DNA of 64,000 nt from Limnohabitans sp. TEGF004 (GTDB lineage Bacteria > Pseudomonadota > Gammaproteobacteria > Burkholderiales > Burkholderiaceae_C), in assembly GCF_027924965.1 (NCBI RefSeq), contig NZ_AP027056.1, positions 744,001 to 808,000 of the forward strand. Reading direction: 5' to 3'. Both the position numbers and the translations under genes were made by a program. The notes beneath the pieces were generated by a model. It did no database searches. It saw only the letters and a list, made by a program, of their open reading frames with translations, and had not been told where the DNA came from. This document shows, one piece after another, positions 54,291-62,389 of this stretch; the first letter of the stretch is position 1, and each line of letters opens with the position of its first letter.

Positions 54291-54555
54291 CTTCATGGAT
54301 GGCTGGGGCAGTGGCTGTGTCTAGCTGCGTGAGCCACAACAAGGCAGCTTTGCGGTCAGCGCCGCACATGTCAGCCGAGGGCTGCAAGCCGCCACAAAAA
54401 GCGGGGCGCTCAGGCTTGCCAAACATCGCGCAGCGCATGTCAGGCAGCAATTGCACACAGGGCACACCCGCCGGTTTGCCATGTGGCATGCCGGGCAGGG
54501 CGCTGGTGATGGAGGGCGCGATGCAGCACGCGCCACATCCGCTGCGGCATTGCAT
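54280..54555 (-). CDS. YkgJ-like cysteine cluster protein
   Basis: A 91-residue protein with seven cysteines: QCRSGCGACC at the N-terminus, PCVQLLPDMRC, FCGGLQPSADMC. The spacing matches the YkgJ/CxxCxxCC zinc- or iron-binding family. It is encoded directly after the AhpD-like gene on the same strand with no gap. Function is unknown. Confidence 0.83.
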   Translation of the reverse strand: MQCRSGCGACCIAPSITSALPGMPHGKPAGVPCVQLLPDMRCAMFGKPERPAFCGGLQPSADMCGADRKAALLWLTQLDTATAPAIHEVKA

Positions 54556-55140
54556 TTATTTTTGTTTGGGCACGCGACCCATCAAATAAAACTCGGGGTT
54601 GGGCATCATGCCGCTGAAGCTGGCGATGCGATTGCTCAAGCCAAAGAACGCGGTGATGGCTGCGATGTCCCAAATGTCTTCGTCGTTGAAGCCATGCGCA
54701 TGCAAGGGGGCAAAGTCTGCCTCGTCAATCAAATCGCTGTGTTCGCATACCTTCATGGCGAAGTCGAGCATGGCACGTTGACGTGGGGTGATGTCGGCCT
54801 TGCGGTAGTTCACCGCCACTTGATCGGCGACCAAGGGTTTCTTTTCGTAGATGCGCAAAATGGCGCCGTGTGCCACCACGCAATACAAGCAGTTGTTGGC
54901 AGCGCTGGTGGTGGTGACGATCATTTCGCGGTCACCTTTGGTGAGGTTGCTCTCGCGTCCGACCGACTCCGGCACCATCAACGCATCGTGGTACGCAAAG
55001 AAGGCGCGCCATTCAGCGGGGCGGCGGGCTAGACCTAAGAACACGTTGGGCACAAACCCAGCTTTTTCTTGCACCTCCAAAATTTTGGTGCGCAGGTCTT
55101 CGGGCAAGTTTTCCAGCGCTGGGGCGGGGTAGCGGCTCAT
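54556..55140 (-). CDS. AhpD-like peroxidase-related protein
   Basis: A 194-residue protein of the alkylhydroperoxidase/carboxymuconolactone decarboxylase superfamily. The redox motif is C84-LY-C87 with H91 in NNCLYCVVAHG, the AhpD active site. LENLPEDLRTKILEVQEKAG at the start and FNDEDIWDIAAI are typical of the peroxidase-related subgroup. A thiol-dependent peroxide-reducing role is likely; partner reductase is not evident. Confidence 0.87.
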   Translation of the reverse strand: MSRYPAPALENLPEDLRTKILEVQEKAGFVPNVFLGLARRPAEWRAFFAYHDALMVPESVGRESNLTKGDREMIVTTTSAANNCLYCVVAHGAILRIYEKKPLVADQVAVNYRKADITPRQRAMLDFAMKVCEHSDLIDEADFAPLHAHGFNDEDIWDIAAITAFFGLSNRIASFSGMMPNPEFYLMGRVPKQK

Positions 55141-55210
55141 GCAATCGTCTCCAAGGGTTTGTTAGTTTGGGCGATTATCCTTGGCGTGAATTTGAATTTG
55201 AGGAACCCAC

Positions 55211-55609
55211 ATGACAGACCAACACACCCATCCCACAGACGCTGCTTTTGAAAAAGGTTTGGCCAAACGCACCCAAGTGATGGGACAACCTTTTGTAGAC
55301 AAGGCGTTTGCAGGGGCTAGCGATTTCACCTTGCCCATGCAGCACCACATCACACGCGCCGCATGGGGCGATACGTGGCAGCGCGATGGCTTAGATTTAA
55401 AAACCCGCAGCCTCATCACAGTGGCCATGCTCACTGCGTTGGGTAAAACGCACGAGCTCAAAGGCCATGTGCGTGGTGCACTCAACAACGGCGCGACCAA
55501 AGAAGAGTTGCAAGAGGTGTTGTTGCATGCCGCCATTTATTGCGGCGTGCCAACGGCAGTCGAAGGCTTTAGAGCTGCTGCTGAGGTGGTGGATGCGCCT
55601 CAAGCTTAA
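55211..55609 (+). CDS. carboxymuconolactone decarboxylase family protein (PcaC-like)
   Basis: A 132-residue protein: TRAAWGDTWQRDGLDLKTRS, LTALGKTHELKGHVRGALNN and LLHAAIYCGVPTAVEGFR match 4-carboxymuconolactone decarboxylase, including the His of GHVRGAL. No CxxC is present, which separates it from the adjacent divergent AhpD-like protein. Other pca genes are absent nearby, so the true reaction is uncertain. Confidence 0.85.
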   Translation: MTDQHTHPTDAAFEKGLAKRTQVMGQPFVDKAFAGASDFTLPMQHHITRAAWGDTWQRDGLDLKTRSLITVAMLTALGKTHELKGHVRGALNNGATKEELQEVLLHAAIYCGVPTAVEGFRAAAEVVDAPQA

Positions 55610-55642
55610 AGACGGATCCTTGGGCGACAGCGCATGCGCTGT

Positions 55643-56194
55643 TTAGCCGACGACCAACTTATGTACCAGGTCTGCCGTGGTCGAGGCTTTGTATTTGCGC
55701 ATCAGCTTGGCGCGGTAAATCTCGACCGTGCGGTGGCTGATGCCTAGAGCTTTGCCAATTTCTTTGGAGGTCATGCCCTCCATCAAAAAGGCTGCCACTT
55801 CACGTTCACGCGCTGTCAGCTCGGCGCGCACAGGGCGCGTGGCGCTGAGGTCTTCAAAACTCCAAATGCCTGCTTCGTGTGGTGAATCCAAGTTCAAGGC
55901 GCGACCCGTCACATGGCACCAAAACGGCTCGCCTTTCATGCGGCCATCGATGCGTTTCATCAGGCGGTCATCGGCGTACAGCCCCTTGGCGTTGAGGCTG
56001 AGTTTGATGCGTGCGCCTGTGCGCTCGTACTCATCCGCGCTGGGGTAGAGCACCTGAAACGACTGGCCAATCAGCTGCTCGCGTGTGGTGCCAAACATGT
56101 CGCACACGTGTTGGTTGCAGTCCACCATCGTGCGGTTGCGCGACAGAACGAGGCCGACGGGGGCGAGGTCAAAGGCTTGGCGGTAATCAATCAT
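55643..56194 (-). CDS. PAS-LuxR transcriptional regulator
   Basis: A 183-residue regulator: an N-terminal PAS domain (about 5-115; FDLAPVGLVLSRNRTMVDCN, MFGTTREQLIGQ) and a C-terminal LuxR helix-turn-helix (LTAREREVAAFLMEGMTSKE, IGKALGISHRTVEIYRAKLM). It is divergent from scoAB with a 96-base gap that carries an ACTACGTA palindrome. The arrangement suggests it senses a small molecule or redox state and controls ketone-body/acetoacetyl-CoA metabolism. Confidence 0.88.
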   Translation of the reverse strand: MIDYRQAFDLAPVGLVLSRNRTMVDCNQHVCDMFGTTREQLIGQSFQVLYPSADEYERTGARIKLSLNAKGLYADDRLMKRIDGRMKGEPFWCHVTGRALNLDSPHEAGIWSFEDLSATRPVRAELTAREREVAAFLMEGMTSKEIGKALGISHRTVEIYRAKLMRKYKASTTADLVHKLVVG

Positions 56195-56228
56195 GGGAAA
56201 AGCTTTAGGGGGTCAGTGCTTACGAAAA

Positions 56229-56250
56229 ACTACGTAGTTCAATACGTAGT
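56229..56250. promoter_or_regulatory. ACTACGTA-N6-TACGTAGT inverted repeat upstream of scoA
   Basis: Eight-base arms at 56229-56236 and 56243-56250; each arm contains TACGTA, itself a palindrome. It lies 41 bases before the scoA start and 35 bases from the divergent regulator start, so it is the likely site of the PAS-LuxR protein. Confidence 0.65.
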
Positions 56251-56290
56251 ATCGTAATGCCATTCTGTTGTACTTTGACTGGAGCATCCC

Positions 56291-56992
56291 TTGAACAAAG
56301 TTTTCCCTTCTGCTGCTGAAGCACTCAAAGACATCGTGGCCGACGGCCAACTGATGGCTGTGGGTGGTTTTGGTTTGTGTGGCATTCCTGAAGCCCTGAT
56401 TGACGCTTTGCGCGACAGCGGTGTGAAGGACTTGACCGTCATCTCTAACAACGCTGGTGTGGACGGCTTTGGTTTGGGCAAGTTGCTCGAAACTCGCCAA
56501 ATCAAAAAAATGATTTCTAGCTATGTGGGCGAGAACAAAGAGTTCGAACGCCAATACCTCTCTGGCGAGTTAGAGCTTGAGTTCACCCCCCAAGGTACGC
56601 TGGCTGAAAAGCTGCGAGCTGGCGGTGCTGGCATTCCAGCCTTCTTCACCAAAACTGGCGTGGGCACCTTGGTGGCCGAAGGCAAAGAGCTGCGCGAATT
56701 TGACGGCGAAACCTACGTGATGGAACGCTCCCTCGTGCCAGAAATCTCGCTCATCAAAGCGGATGTGGCCGACCGCTCAGGCAACCTGCGCTTCAACATG
56801 ACCGCGCGCAACTTCAATCCTGCAGCAGCTACCGCAGGCAAGATTTGTATTGTGGAAGTCGAACGCATCGTGGCCACGGGCGAATTGGCCCCTGACGACA
56901 TTCACTTGCCTGGCATTTACGTGCACCGCATCGTGCACAACCCCACGCCCGAGAAGCGCATTGAAAAGCGCACCACCCGCGACCGTAAATAA
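56291..56992 (+). CDS. scoA: 3-oxoacid CoA-transferase subunit A
   Basis: Alpha subunit of succinyl-CoA:acetoacetate CoA-transferase, 233 residues. [17 protein letters not shown] is the CoA-binding glycine motif; [20 protein letters not shown] and [20 protein letters not shown] are typical. The start is TTG at 56291, preceded by GGAG at the right distance; no ATG lies near. It is followed by scoB after ten bases. Together they activate acetoacetate or release it. Confidence 0.94.
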   Translation: MNKVFPSAAEALKDIVADGQLMAVGGFGLCGIPEALIDALRDSGVKDLTVISNNAGVDGFGLGKLLETRQIKKMISSYVGENKEFERQYLSGELELEFTPQGTLAEKLRAGGAGIPAFFTKTGVGTLVAEGKELREFDGETYVMERSLVPEISLIKADVADRSGNLRFNMTARNFNPAAATAGKICIVEVERIVATGELAPDDIHLPGIYVHRIVHNPTPEKRIEKRTTRDRK

Positions 56993-57002
56993 GGACACCA
57001 CC

Positions 57003-57641
57003 ATGGCTTGGACTCAAGACGAAATGGCCGCACGTGCGGCAAGCGAACTGCAAGACGGTTTTTATGTGAACCTCGGTATTGGCATTCCCACGTTGGTGGC
57101 TAACCATGTGCCAGACCACGTGGAAGTGTGGCTGCAAAGCGAGAACGGCATGCTCGGCATTGGCCCGTTCCCCTCCGAAGACGAAGTCGACGCCGACCTC
57201 ATCAACGCAGGTAAACAAACCGTCACCACCATCAAAGGCTCGGCGATTTTTGGCAGCGACCAATCGTTCGCCATGATTCGCGGCGGCAAGATCAACCTCT
57301 CCATCCTTGGCGCGATGCAAGTGAGCGAGAAGGGCGATTTGGCCAACTGGATGATTCCCGGCAAGATGATCAAAGGCATGGGTGGCGCGATGGACTTGGT
57401 CGCGGGCGTCAAGCGCGTGATCATCTTGATGGAACACGTGGCCAAGAAAAAAGATGGCACCGAAGATTTAAAAATTTTGCCTCAATGCACCTTGCCTTTG
57501 ACAGGCGTGGGCGTGGTGGATCGCATCATCACCGACCTCGCGGTGATGGACGTGGTGCCAGAAGGCCTCAAAGTGATTGAGCTGGCGCCTGGTGTGACCC
57601 GTGAATTCTTGCAAAGCAAGACCGGCGTGACTTTGCTATGA
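57003..57641 (+). CDS. scoB: 3-oxoacid CoA-transferase subunit B
   Basis: Beta subunit, 212 residues. The catalytic Glu is E47 in [14 protein letters not shown], which forms the CoA thioester; [17 protein letters not shown] precedes it. An AAGGA site precedes ATG 57003; the frame is open further left but that part overlaps scoA. A universal stress protein gene follows after 43 bases. Confidence 0.94.
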   Translation: MAWTQDEMAARAASELQDGFYVNLGIGIPTLVANHVPDHVEVWLQSENGMLGIGPFPSEDEVDADLINAGKQTVTTIKGSAIFGSDQSFAMIRGGKINLSILGAMQVSEKGDLANWMIPGKMIKGMGGAMDLVAGVKRVIILMEHVAKKKDGTEDLKILPQCTLPLTGVGVVDRIITDLAVMDVVPEGLKVIELAPGVTREFLQSKTGVTLL

Positions 57642-57684
57642 ATGGCACGCTAAACTTGAGTCATTCATAACAAGGGGAAACACC

Positions 57685-58107
57685 ATGAAAATTTTGGTTG
57701 CAGTTGACGGTTCTAAATCTTCTTTGAACGCGGTCAAGTACGCCGTGAAGTTGGCTTCCAACTTCCGCACAGAAGATCGCATCACCTTGATCAACGTGCA
57801 CGATGACCAAGGCTTGCGCCATGCGCAACAGTTCGTGGGCAAAGAAGGCGTTGCTGATTACTTGCGTGAATTGAGCGACAAAGAACTCAAATCTGCTTTG
57901 GCCGTGTTGGTCAAAGCTGGCGTCAAGCACGACAGCATCATCCAAACAGGTCATGTGGCTGAAGTGATTTCTAACGCCGCAGACAAAAAGTTTGACCTGG
58001 TGGTCATGGGCTCAAAAGGCCGCAGTGGCTTGGTTGACATGCTGTTGGGTTCTGTGGCGCAACGCGTCATGGCCACCTGCAAGAAGCCTGTGCTGTTGGT
58101 GAAGTAA
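57685..58107 (+). CDS. universal stress protein, UspA family
   Basis: A 140-residue single-domain stress protein. MKILVAVDGSKSSLNAVKYA starts it, and the ATP loop is MGSKGRSGLVDMLLGSVAQ. A good AAGGGGA ribosome site precedes it and a terminator follows. It is a paralogue of the FNR-linked protein at 15.3 kb but has no FNR box. Confidence 0.92.
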   Translation: MKILVAVDGSKSSLNAVKYAVKLASNFRTEDRITLINVHDDQGLRHAQQFVGKEGVADYLRELSDKELKSALAVLVKAGVKHDSIIQTGHVAEVISNAADKKFDLVVMGSKGRSGLVDMLLGSVAQRVMATCKKPVLLVK

Positions 58108-58137
58108 TGACCTAACCAGGTGCTTTTGCACCGATCC

Positions 58138-58167
58138 AAAAGCCGCTCTGTTGAGCGGCTTTTTTTA
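58138..58167 (+). terminator. rho-independent terminator after usp
   Basis: AGCCGCTC and GAGCGGCT flank TGTT, with AAA before and a seven-T run after. Confidence 0.9.
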
Positions 58168-58230
58168 TGCCTGTTGTTTGGGATAGGGGCGGGGAAAACC
58201 ACGCGTATTTGAGGGTTTTCTTAAATTTCC

Positions 58231-58260
58231 TTGTAAATGTGCACTTTGCACATTTATACT
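58231..58260 (+). promoter_or_regulatory. promoter with overlapping palindromic operator for the DUF6502-PA2778 block
   Basis: TTGTAA (58231-58236) and TATACT (58255-58260), 18 bases apart, form a sigma70-like promoter. Between them lies an inverted repeat, TAAATGTGCA and TGCACATTTA about CTT (58234-58256). A repressor bound there would block polymerase. The predicted start point, near 58267, falls at the ATG of the first gene. Confidence 0.65.
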
Positions 58261-58267
58261 GAGGTTA

Positions 58268-59140
58268 ATGATTGAAGTTAACCAAATGAACAAGACCGCA
58301 CCCGACACCTTGTCCATAGAGCAGCAAGCCTTGCTGGCGGCGATGGGGCATTTGTTAAAGCCCTTTGCCAAGCTTGGTTTGGCCAAAGGTGTGCCCATTC
58401 AAGCCGTTGAAGAGCTGATTCGACATGCGTATGTCGATGCGGCCAAACAAGCGTGTGAAGGGAGCAACCCAGAGCGGTTGACCAGCCGCATCAGCACGAT
58501 GACGGGTTTAACGCGTCGAGAAGTGGCGCGCATTCAGCAGTCACCTGTGCCAGAGCTGCCCGCCACACGCTCTGCTGCCACCGACTTGTTGACCTACTGG
58601 ACATCGCAAACCAGCTATCTAAGTAAGAAGAAAAAACCTCTCGCCATTCCTCGACAAGGGCCAGCACCAAGCTTTGAGGCGTTGGCGGCCAATGTCACCA
58701 AAGATGTCCACCCACGTTCGTTGTTGGCCGAAATGATTCGACTCAACTTGGTCACACATCGCAAGGCCACTGACACCGTTGAGTTGCTGGAAGAAGTGTT
58801 TGTCCCCAACGATGACTGGCCACAAATGGTGGGGTTTTTAGGTGTCAACGTGGGCGATCACTTAGAAGCTGCGGTGAGCAATGTGCTGGGTGATGGCCAT
58901 CAACACTTTGAACAAGCACTCTTGGCCGATGAACTGTCGGCTGAGTCTGTGGTGCAAGCCAAAGCATTGATCAGCGCGCAATGGCACAACTTGATCACCA
59001 CGCTCGGCCCAGCATTGCAAGCGCTGATGGATGCCGACAAAGCCGCCCATCGACCGCAAGACCAAGCCGTTCGGATTGGTTTGTATTCCTTATCCAAGGC
59101 GATGCCATCGCCTGCATCTTCTGTCAATTTATCCCAGTGA
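58268..59140 (+). CDS. DUF6502-like protein with HTH-like segment
   Basis: A 290-residue cytoplasmic protein that I place in the DUF6502 family from its layout and its DUF5666 neighbour. LTSRISTMTGLTRREVARIQ (71-90) looks like a helix-turn-helix, so it may bind DNA and could act on the palindrome in its own promoter. The rest is mostly helical. ATG 58268 lies at the predicted transcription start. A second ATG, M7 at 58286, would give a short leader. First of a five-gene block with the same strand and short gaps. Function is unknown. Confidence 0.75.
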   Translation: MIEVNQMNKTAPDTLSIEQQALLAAMGHLLKPFAKLGLAKGVPIQAVEELIRHAYVDAAKQACEGSNPERLTSRISTMTGLTRREVARIQQSPVPELPATRSAATDLLTYWTSQTSYLSKKKKPLAIPRQGPAPSFEALAANVTKDVHPRSLLAEMIRLNLVTHRKATDTVELLEEVFVPNDDWPQMVGFLGVNVGDHLEAAVSNVLGDGHQHFEQALLADELSAESVVQAKALISAQWHNLITTLGPALQALMDADKAAHRPQDQAVRIGLYSLSKAMPSPASSVNLSQ

Positions 59141-59154
59141 ACGGAGCGTTCCAA

Positions 59155-60375
59155 ATGCGATCAATTCAATCTAACCCCAACTTTCAGCGTCGGACCCTTC
59201 TGCTGGGCATGGTCGGCTCCGTGGTGCAACTCTCTGGTTGCGGCGGTGGCGGTTCCGATGTCGCAGGTTTGTCCAGTGGCGGGACCGGCTCGTTCACCAG
59301 TGGCACGATTTCAGGATTGGGATCCATCATCGTGAACGGCATTCGCTATGACGATACCAATGCCAACAAGATTTCACGCGACGATGACACCTCATTCAGT
59401 GGCGACTTGAGGGTCGGCATGGTGGTGTCGATTCAAGGTTCGCCGGTGGTCGCTGCGACGACCGCAAATGGAACCGCCACAGCCACGGCCTATCGCATCA
59501 GTTGCGGCAGCGAATGGGAAGGCCCCGTGTCAAGCGTGAATGTAGGGGCAAGCAGCTTTGTGATGTTGGGCCTGACAGTGGATGTGTTGACCAGCACTGT
59601 GTTTGAAGGTGCGGCGGTGACACAGCTGTCGGCGTTGAATGTGTCCCACTTTGTGGAGGTTCATGGTTATGTAGACCAAACCACAGGGCACCTGCAAGCC
59701 ACACGTGTTGAAGCATCCACGACACAGCCTGGGCACTACAAACTCAGTGGTGTGGTCAATAGCTTTGATGGCGTGCAACATACCTTCAAGTTGGGGCTTG
59801 TGGCGCAGCCCTCGAGCCAAATCAATTGGGTGGATAACGCCGCCAACACCACGGTTCCTAGCAGTTGGGGCGATGGTGTCTTTGTGCGTGTCACGATGAC
59901 GTCGACGTTGCAGGCCACTAAAGTCCGATTGCTCACATCGCCGATGGCTCAATTAAATGCAGAGGACGAGCACGATGCTGAGATTCATGGCTTTATCTCA
60001 ACGTACACCTCGAATGCTGATTTCATCGTCAACGGCATCCCCGTTGATGCAAGCAACGCACGCCTTTCTGGTGGCACCTTGAGGGTGGGGGTGCGCGTTG
60101 AAATTCACGGCAGCATCAGCAATGGTGTTTTAGTTGCAACCAAAGTTGAGACACCGAGTAACACGGATGTGGCAACACGTGAATTTGAATTCCACGGAAC
60201 TGTCACTAATTGGAACGGCGGCGCACAGACATTTGATCTGCATGGGCTCACATTTGCATACAACGGCAGCACCAATATGCACGGAATCACCCTCGCCAAT
60301 GGTCTGAGTCTTGAACTCAAAGCCACGCGTGCATCGGGCGGATGGCTGGTCAAAGAAATTCAGCTAGACGATTAA
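59155..60375 (+). CDS. DUF5666 domain lipoprotein
   Basis: A 406-residue exported protein. The N-terminus has two arginines at 12-13 (QRRTLLLGMVGSVVQLSGC) and a lipobox with C29, suggesting a Tat- or Sec-exported lipoprotein. The mature part is built of repeats of about 65-75 residues, each with a G-x-I/V-x-S/N core such as GTISGLGSIIVNGIRYDD, VEVHGYVDQTTGHLQATRVE and RVEIHGSISNGVLVATKVE. These are DUF5666 OB-like beta repeats. A GGAG site precedes ATG 59155. Role is unknown. Confidence 0.83.
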   Translation: MRSIQSNPNFQRRTLLLGMVGSVVQLSGCGGGGSDVAGLSSGGTGSFTSGTISGLGSIIVNGIRYDDTNANKISRDDDTSFSGDLRVGMVVSIQGSPVVAATTANGTATATAYRISCGSEWEGPVSSVNVGASSFVMLGLTVDVLTSTVFEGAAVTQLSALNVSHFVEVHGYVDQTTGHLQATRVEASTTQPGHYKLSGVVNSFDGVQHTFKLGLVAQPSSQINWVDNAANTTVPSSWGDGVFVRVTMTSTLQATKVRLLTSPMAQLNAEDEHDAEIHGFISTYTSNADFIVNGIPVDASNARLSGGTLRVGVRVEIHGSISNGVLVATKVETPSNTDVATREFEFHGTVTNWNGGAQTFDLHGLTFAYNGSTNMHGITLANGLSLELKATRASGGWLVKEIQLDD

Positions 60376-60404
60376 TTTTTCATTCACAACCAAAGGTAAA
60401 CACC

Positions 60405-60764
60405 ATGACCCGCAAAACAAATTTGACACATCTCATCATCACAACAGTCGCTGCGGCGATGCTGATTCTTCCTCCTGCTGCGCGTGCAGACATTGTGGAC
60501 ACACAAGATCTTGCGGCGCAGACACAAACAGAGCAAGACCGCGCGAAGGTGCAAAGTTTTGTAGAACGCGCCACCGTGAAAGAAAAGCTTGAAGCAATGG
60601 GTGTGGAGGGCTTGTTAGCCAAAGACCGTGTCGCAGCCTTGGGTGAGCAAGAGGTTCACGCATTGGCCGAACGCATTGACGCCATGCCTGCTGGCGGCAC
60701 CTTGAGCCAAATGGACATGGTCGTGATTTTGTTGATCGCAATTTTGGTGGCTGTTGCACTTTAA
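60405..60764 (+). CDS. PA2779 family protein with double-glycine motif and C-terminal membrane helix
   Basis: A 119-residue protein. A signal peptide (LIITTVAAAMLILPPAARA) ends near residue 28. A charged helical middle part (AQTQTEQDRAKVQSFVERAT) leads to LGEQEVHALAERIDAMPAGG with G97-G98, and the last 20 residues form a hydrophobic helix (MVVILLIAILVAVAL). The LxxxEVxxLxxxI-x-PAGG run looks like the leader end of double-glycine peptides cut by C39 peptidases, and a C39-like peptidase is encoded two genes on. Cleavage there would free a hydrophobic tail. This substrate role is inference. Confidence 0.83.
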   Translation: MTRKTNLTHLIITTVAAAMLILPPAARADIVDTQDLAAQTQTEQDRAKVQSFVERATVKEKLEAMGVEGLLAKDRVAALGEQEVHALAERIDAMPAGGTLSQMDMVVILLIAILVAVAL

Positions 60765-60778
60765 AAAGAGAGGTCTTT

Positions 60779-61282
60779 ATGCATCTCGATCAATTCATCA
60801 AGCCCCTATGGGGCGTGGTTCTCTTATGCGGCTCTTTGTTTTCGTCTGCCACTTGGGCCGACCGTCCTGAAGGCGCAGGGCAGGGTAAGCGCGCGCGTAT
60901 GCAAGAGCAACGCATGCATGAAGACCGCGCATCGGACGATGCCCGAGAGCTGAGATCGCCTGGTCAAGGTTCGTTCTTCGAACTGCGGCATCAGCAGGCA
61001 GCTCGCGATATTTATGGTCAACAAGTGGCACAAGGTAAATGCCCGCCTGGCTTAGCTAAAAAGGGAAATGGCTGCTTGCCACCCGGTCAAGCGAAGCAGT
61101 GGGCCATTGGTCGACCTTTGCCGACAGACGTAGTGCTTTATCCCGTGCCACTTGAATTGCAACGGCGCTTGGGCCCAGCCCCAGCAGGTTACAAATACGT
61201 GCGTGCAGCCAGTGATATTTTGCTGATTGCCGTGGGTACCAGCATGGTGATCGATGCGATTGAGGATTTAGGTGGGCTTTGA
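60779..61282 (+). CDS. CigR/RcnB-like secreted protein
   Basis: A 167-residue exported protein: signal peptide to about A27 (FSSATWA), a charged Arg/Gln/Glu-rich region, then KCPPGLAKKGNGCLPPGQAK with two Cys (88 and 99), and GRPLPTDVVLYPVPLELQRR. The ending DILLIAVGTSMVIDAIEDL is the hydrophobic C-terminus seen in CigR and RcnB-like proteins. The gene overlaps the start of the peptidase gene. Salmonella CigR is an antivirulence factor, but that role should not be carried over here. Confidence 0.8.
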   Translation: MHLDQFIKPLWGVVLLCGSLFSSATWADRPEGAGQGKRARMQEQRMHEDRASDDARELRSPGQGSFFELRHQQAARDIYGQQVAQGKCPPGLAKKGNGCLPPGQAKQWAIGRPLPTDVVLYPVPLELQRRLGPAPAGYKYVRAASDILLIAVGTSMVIDAIEDLGGL

Positions 61283-62210
61283 GCGCAGTCTTCTTGCAGG
61301 GTTCGCGGCAGCGCTGGTGATCGGTGTGTCAGGCTGCGCCTCGACGAGCAGTTTGAGTGGCTTTGAAACAAGCGCAGGGCTGCCTGTCTCGGTTGAATTG
61401 AGCGATGTGGCGTTTTATCCGCAGACGCAAGATCAATGCGGTCCTGCGGCTTTAGCCACCGTGCTAGAACACGCGGGCGTCGCGCGCACCTTGCAACAAC
61501 TGGAGGCCGATGTGTATGTGCCCCAGCGCCAAGGTAGTCTTCAGTTGGAGATGCTAGGTGGTGCTCGGCGTGCTGGCGTTTTGCCTTACCTGTTGCCGCG
61601 TGAGCTTCATGCTTTATGGCGAGAGGTGGCGGCGGGGCATCCGGTGGTGGTGTTGCAAAACGTACGTTGGGATTGGTGGCCGGTGTGGCACTACGCTGTG
61701 GTGGTGGGGTATGACACACACGCAAACACGGTGACTTTGCGCTCGGGCGATCAAAAGCGCTTGGTCATGTCTGTGGTTGATTTTGAGCAAAGCTGGACAA
61801 AGGCCAGTTCTTGGGCATTCGTGGCGTTGCCGCCGGATGAATTGCCTGCAACAGCCTCTGCCGAGGCCTTCGTCGAAGCCGCAATGACGCTTGAACGTGT
61901 GGCCCTAATTCAAGCCGTACAGGCGTATCAAACGGCGCTTCAAGCGTGGCCGGATAACTTAGAGGCGCACCTTGCTTTGGGCAACAGCTATTACAGACAG
62001 CGCGATTTACAAGCCGCCCAAATGCACTACGAACAAGCCACTGCGCATCATCCCGATGCAGCAGACGCATGGAACAACTTGGCGCAAGTGTTGTACGAAA
62101 CGCAACAATGGGTGCGAGCTAAACAGGCGATTGACAAAGCGGTTGTCTTGGGTGGTGCGCGGCTGACGCGCTACAAAGCGACGCAACGCGCCATCGAGGA
62201 AAGAATGTAG
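61272..62210 (+). CDS. PA2778 family cysteine peptidase lipoprotein with TPR repeats
   Basis: A 312-residue lipoprotein with lipobox VSGC (C22; following Ala favours the outer membrane). The peptidase domain of C39 type has Q55-C56 (QTQDQCGPAALATVL), H140 (VWHYAVVVGYD) and D160 (TLRSGD) as likely catalytic set. About residues 205-300 hold two to three TPRs (AYQTALQAWPDNLEAHLALG, YEQATAHHPDAADAWNNLAQ). It starts with GTG 61272 behind AGGA, overlapping the CigR-like gene by 11 bases. The PA2779-family gene nearby supports the family name. Confidence 0.85.
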   Translation: MGFERSLLAGFAAALVIGVSGCASTSSLSGFETSAGLPVSVELSDVAFYPQTQDQCGPAALATVLEHAGVARTLQQLEADVYVPQRQGSLQLEMLGGARRAGVLPYLLPRELHALWREVAAGHPVVVLQNVRWDWWPVWHYAVVVGYDTHANTVTLRSGDQKRLVMSVVDFEQSWTKASSWAFVALPPDELPATASAEAFVEAAMTLERVALIQAVQAYQTALQAWPDNLEAHLALGNSYYRQRDLQAAQMHYEQATAHHPDAADAWNNLAQVLYETQQWVRAKQAIDKAVVLGGARLTRYKATQRAIEERM

Positions 62211-62239
62211 CCCTATAGGCCATGTGCATTGGCGCAAAG

Positions 62240-62313
62240 TGGAGCGGGTGACGGGAATCGAACCCGCGTTATTTGCTTGGGAAGCAAGAGTCCTACCATT
62301 GAACGACACCCGC
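62240..62313 (-). tRNA. glyU: tRNA-Gly (anticodon CCC)
   Basis: Reads GCGGGTG on the acceptor strand, a GTTC/GGAC D-stem, anticodon loop TTCCCAA (anticodon CCC), a GGGTTCGATTCCC T-arm and an encoded CCA end. The acceptor arms pair fully. The anticodon loop and T-arm match E. coli glyU. A TACAAT -10 element (62329-62324) lies ten bases ahead of the 5' end. Confidence 0.95.
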
Positions 62314-62389
62314 ACTAGTCTGGATTGTAGGTGTGTGTAGATCTAGACTAACATTTCAAATAGTTTGTATTTGATAGAGGGAGCGTTGC

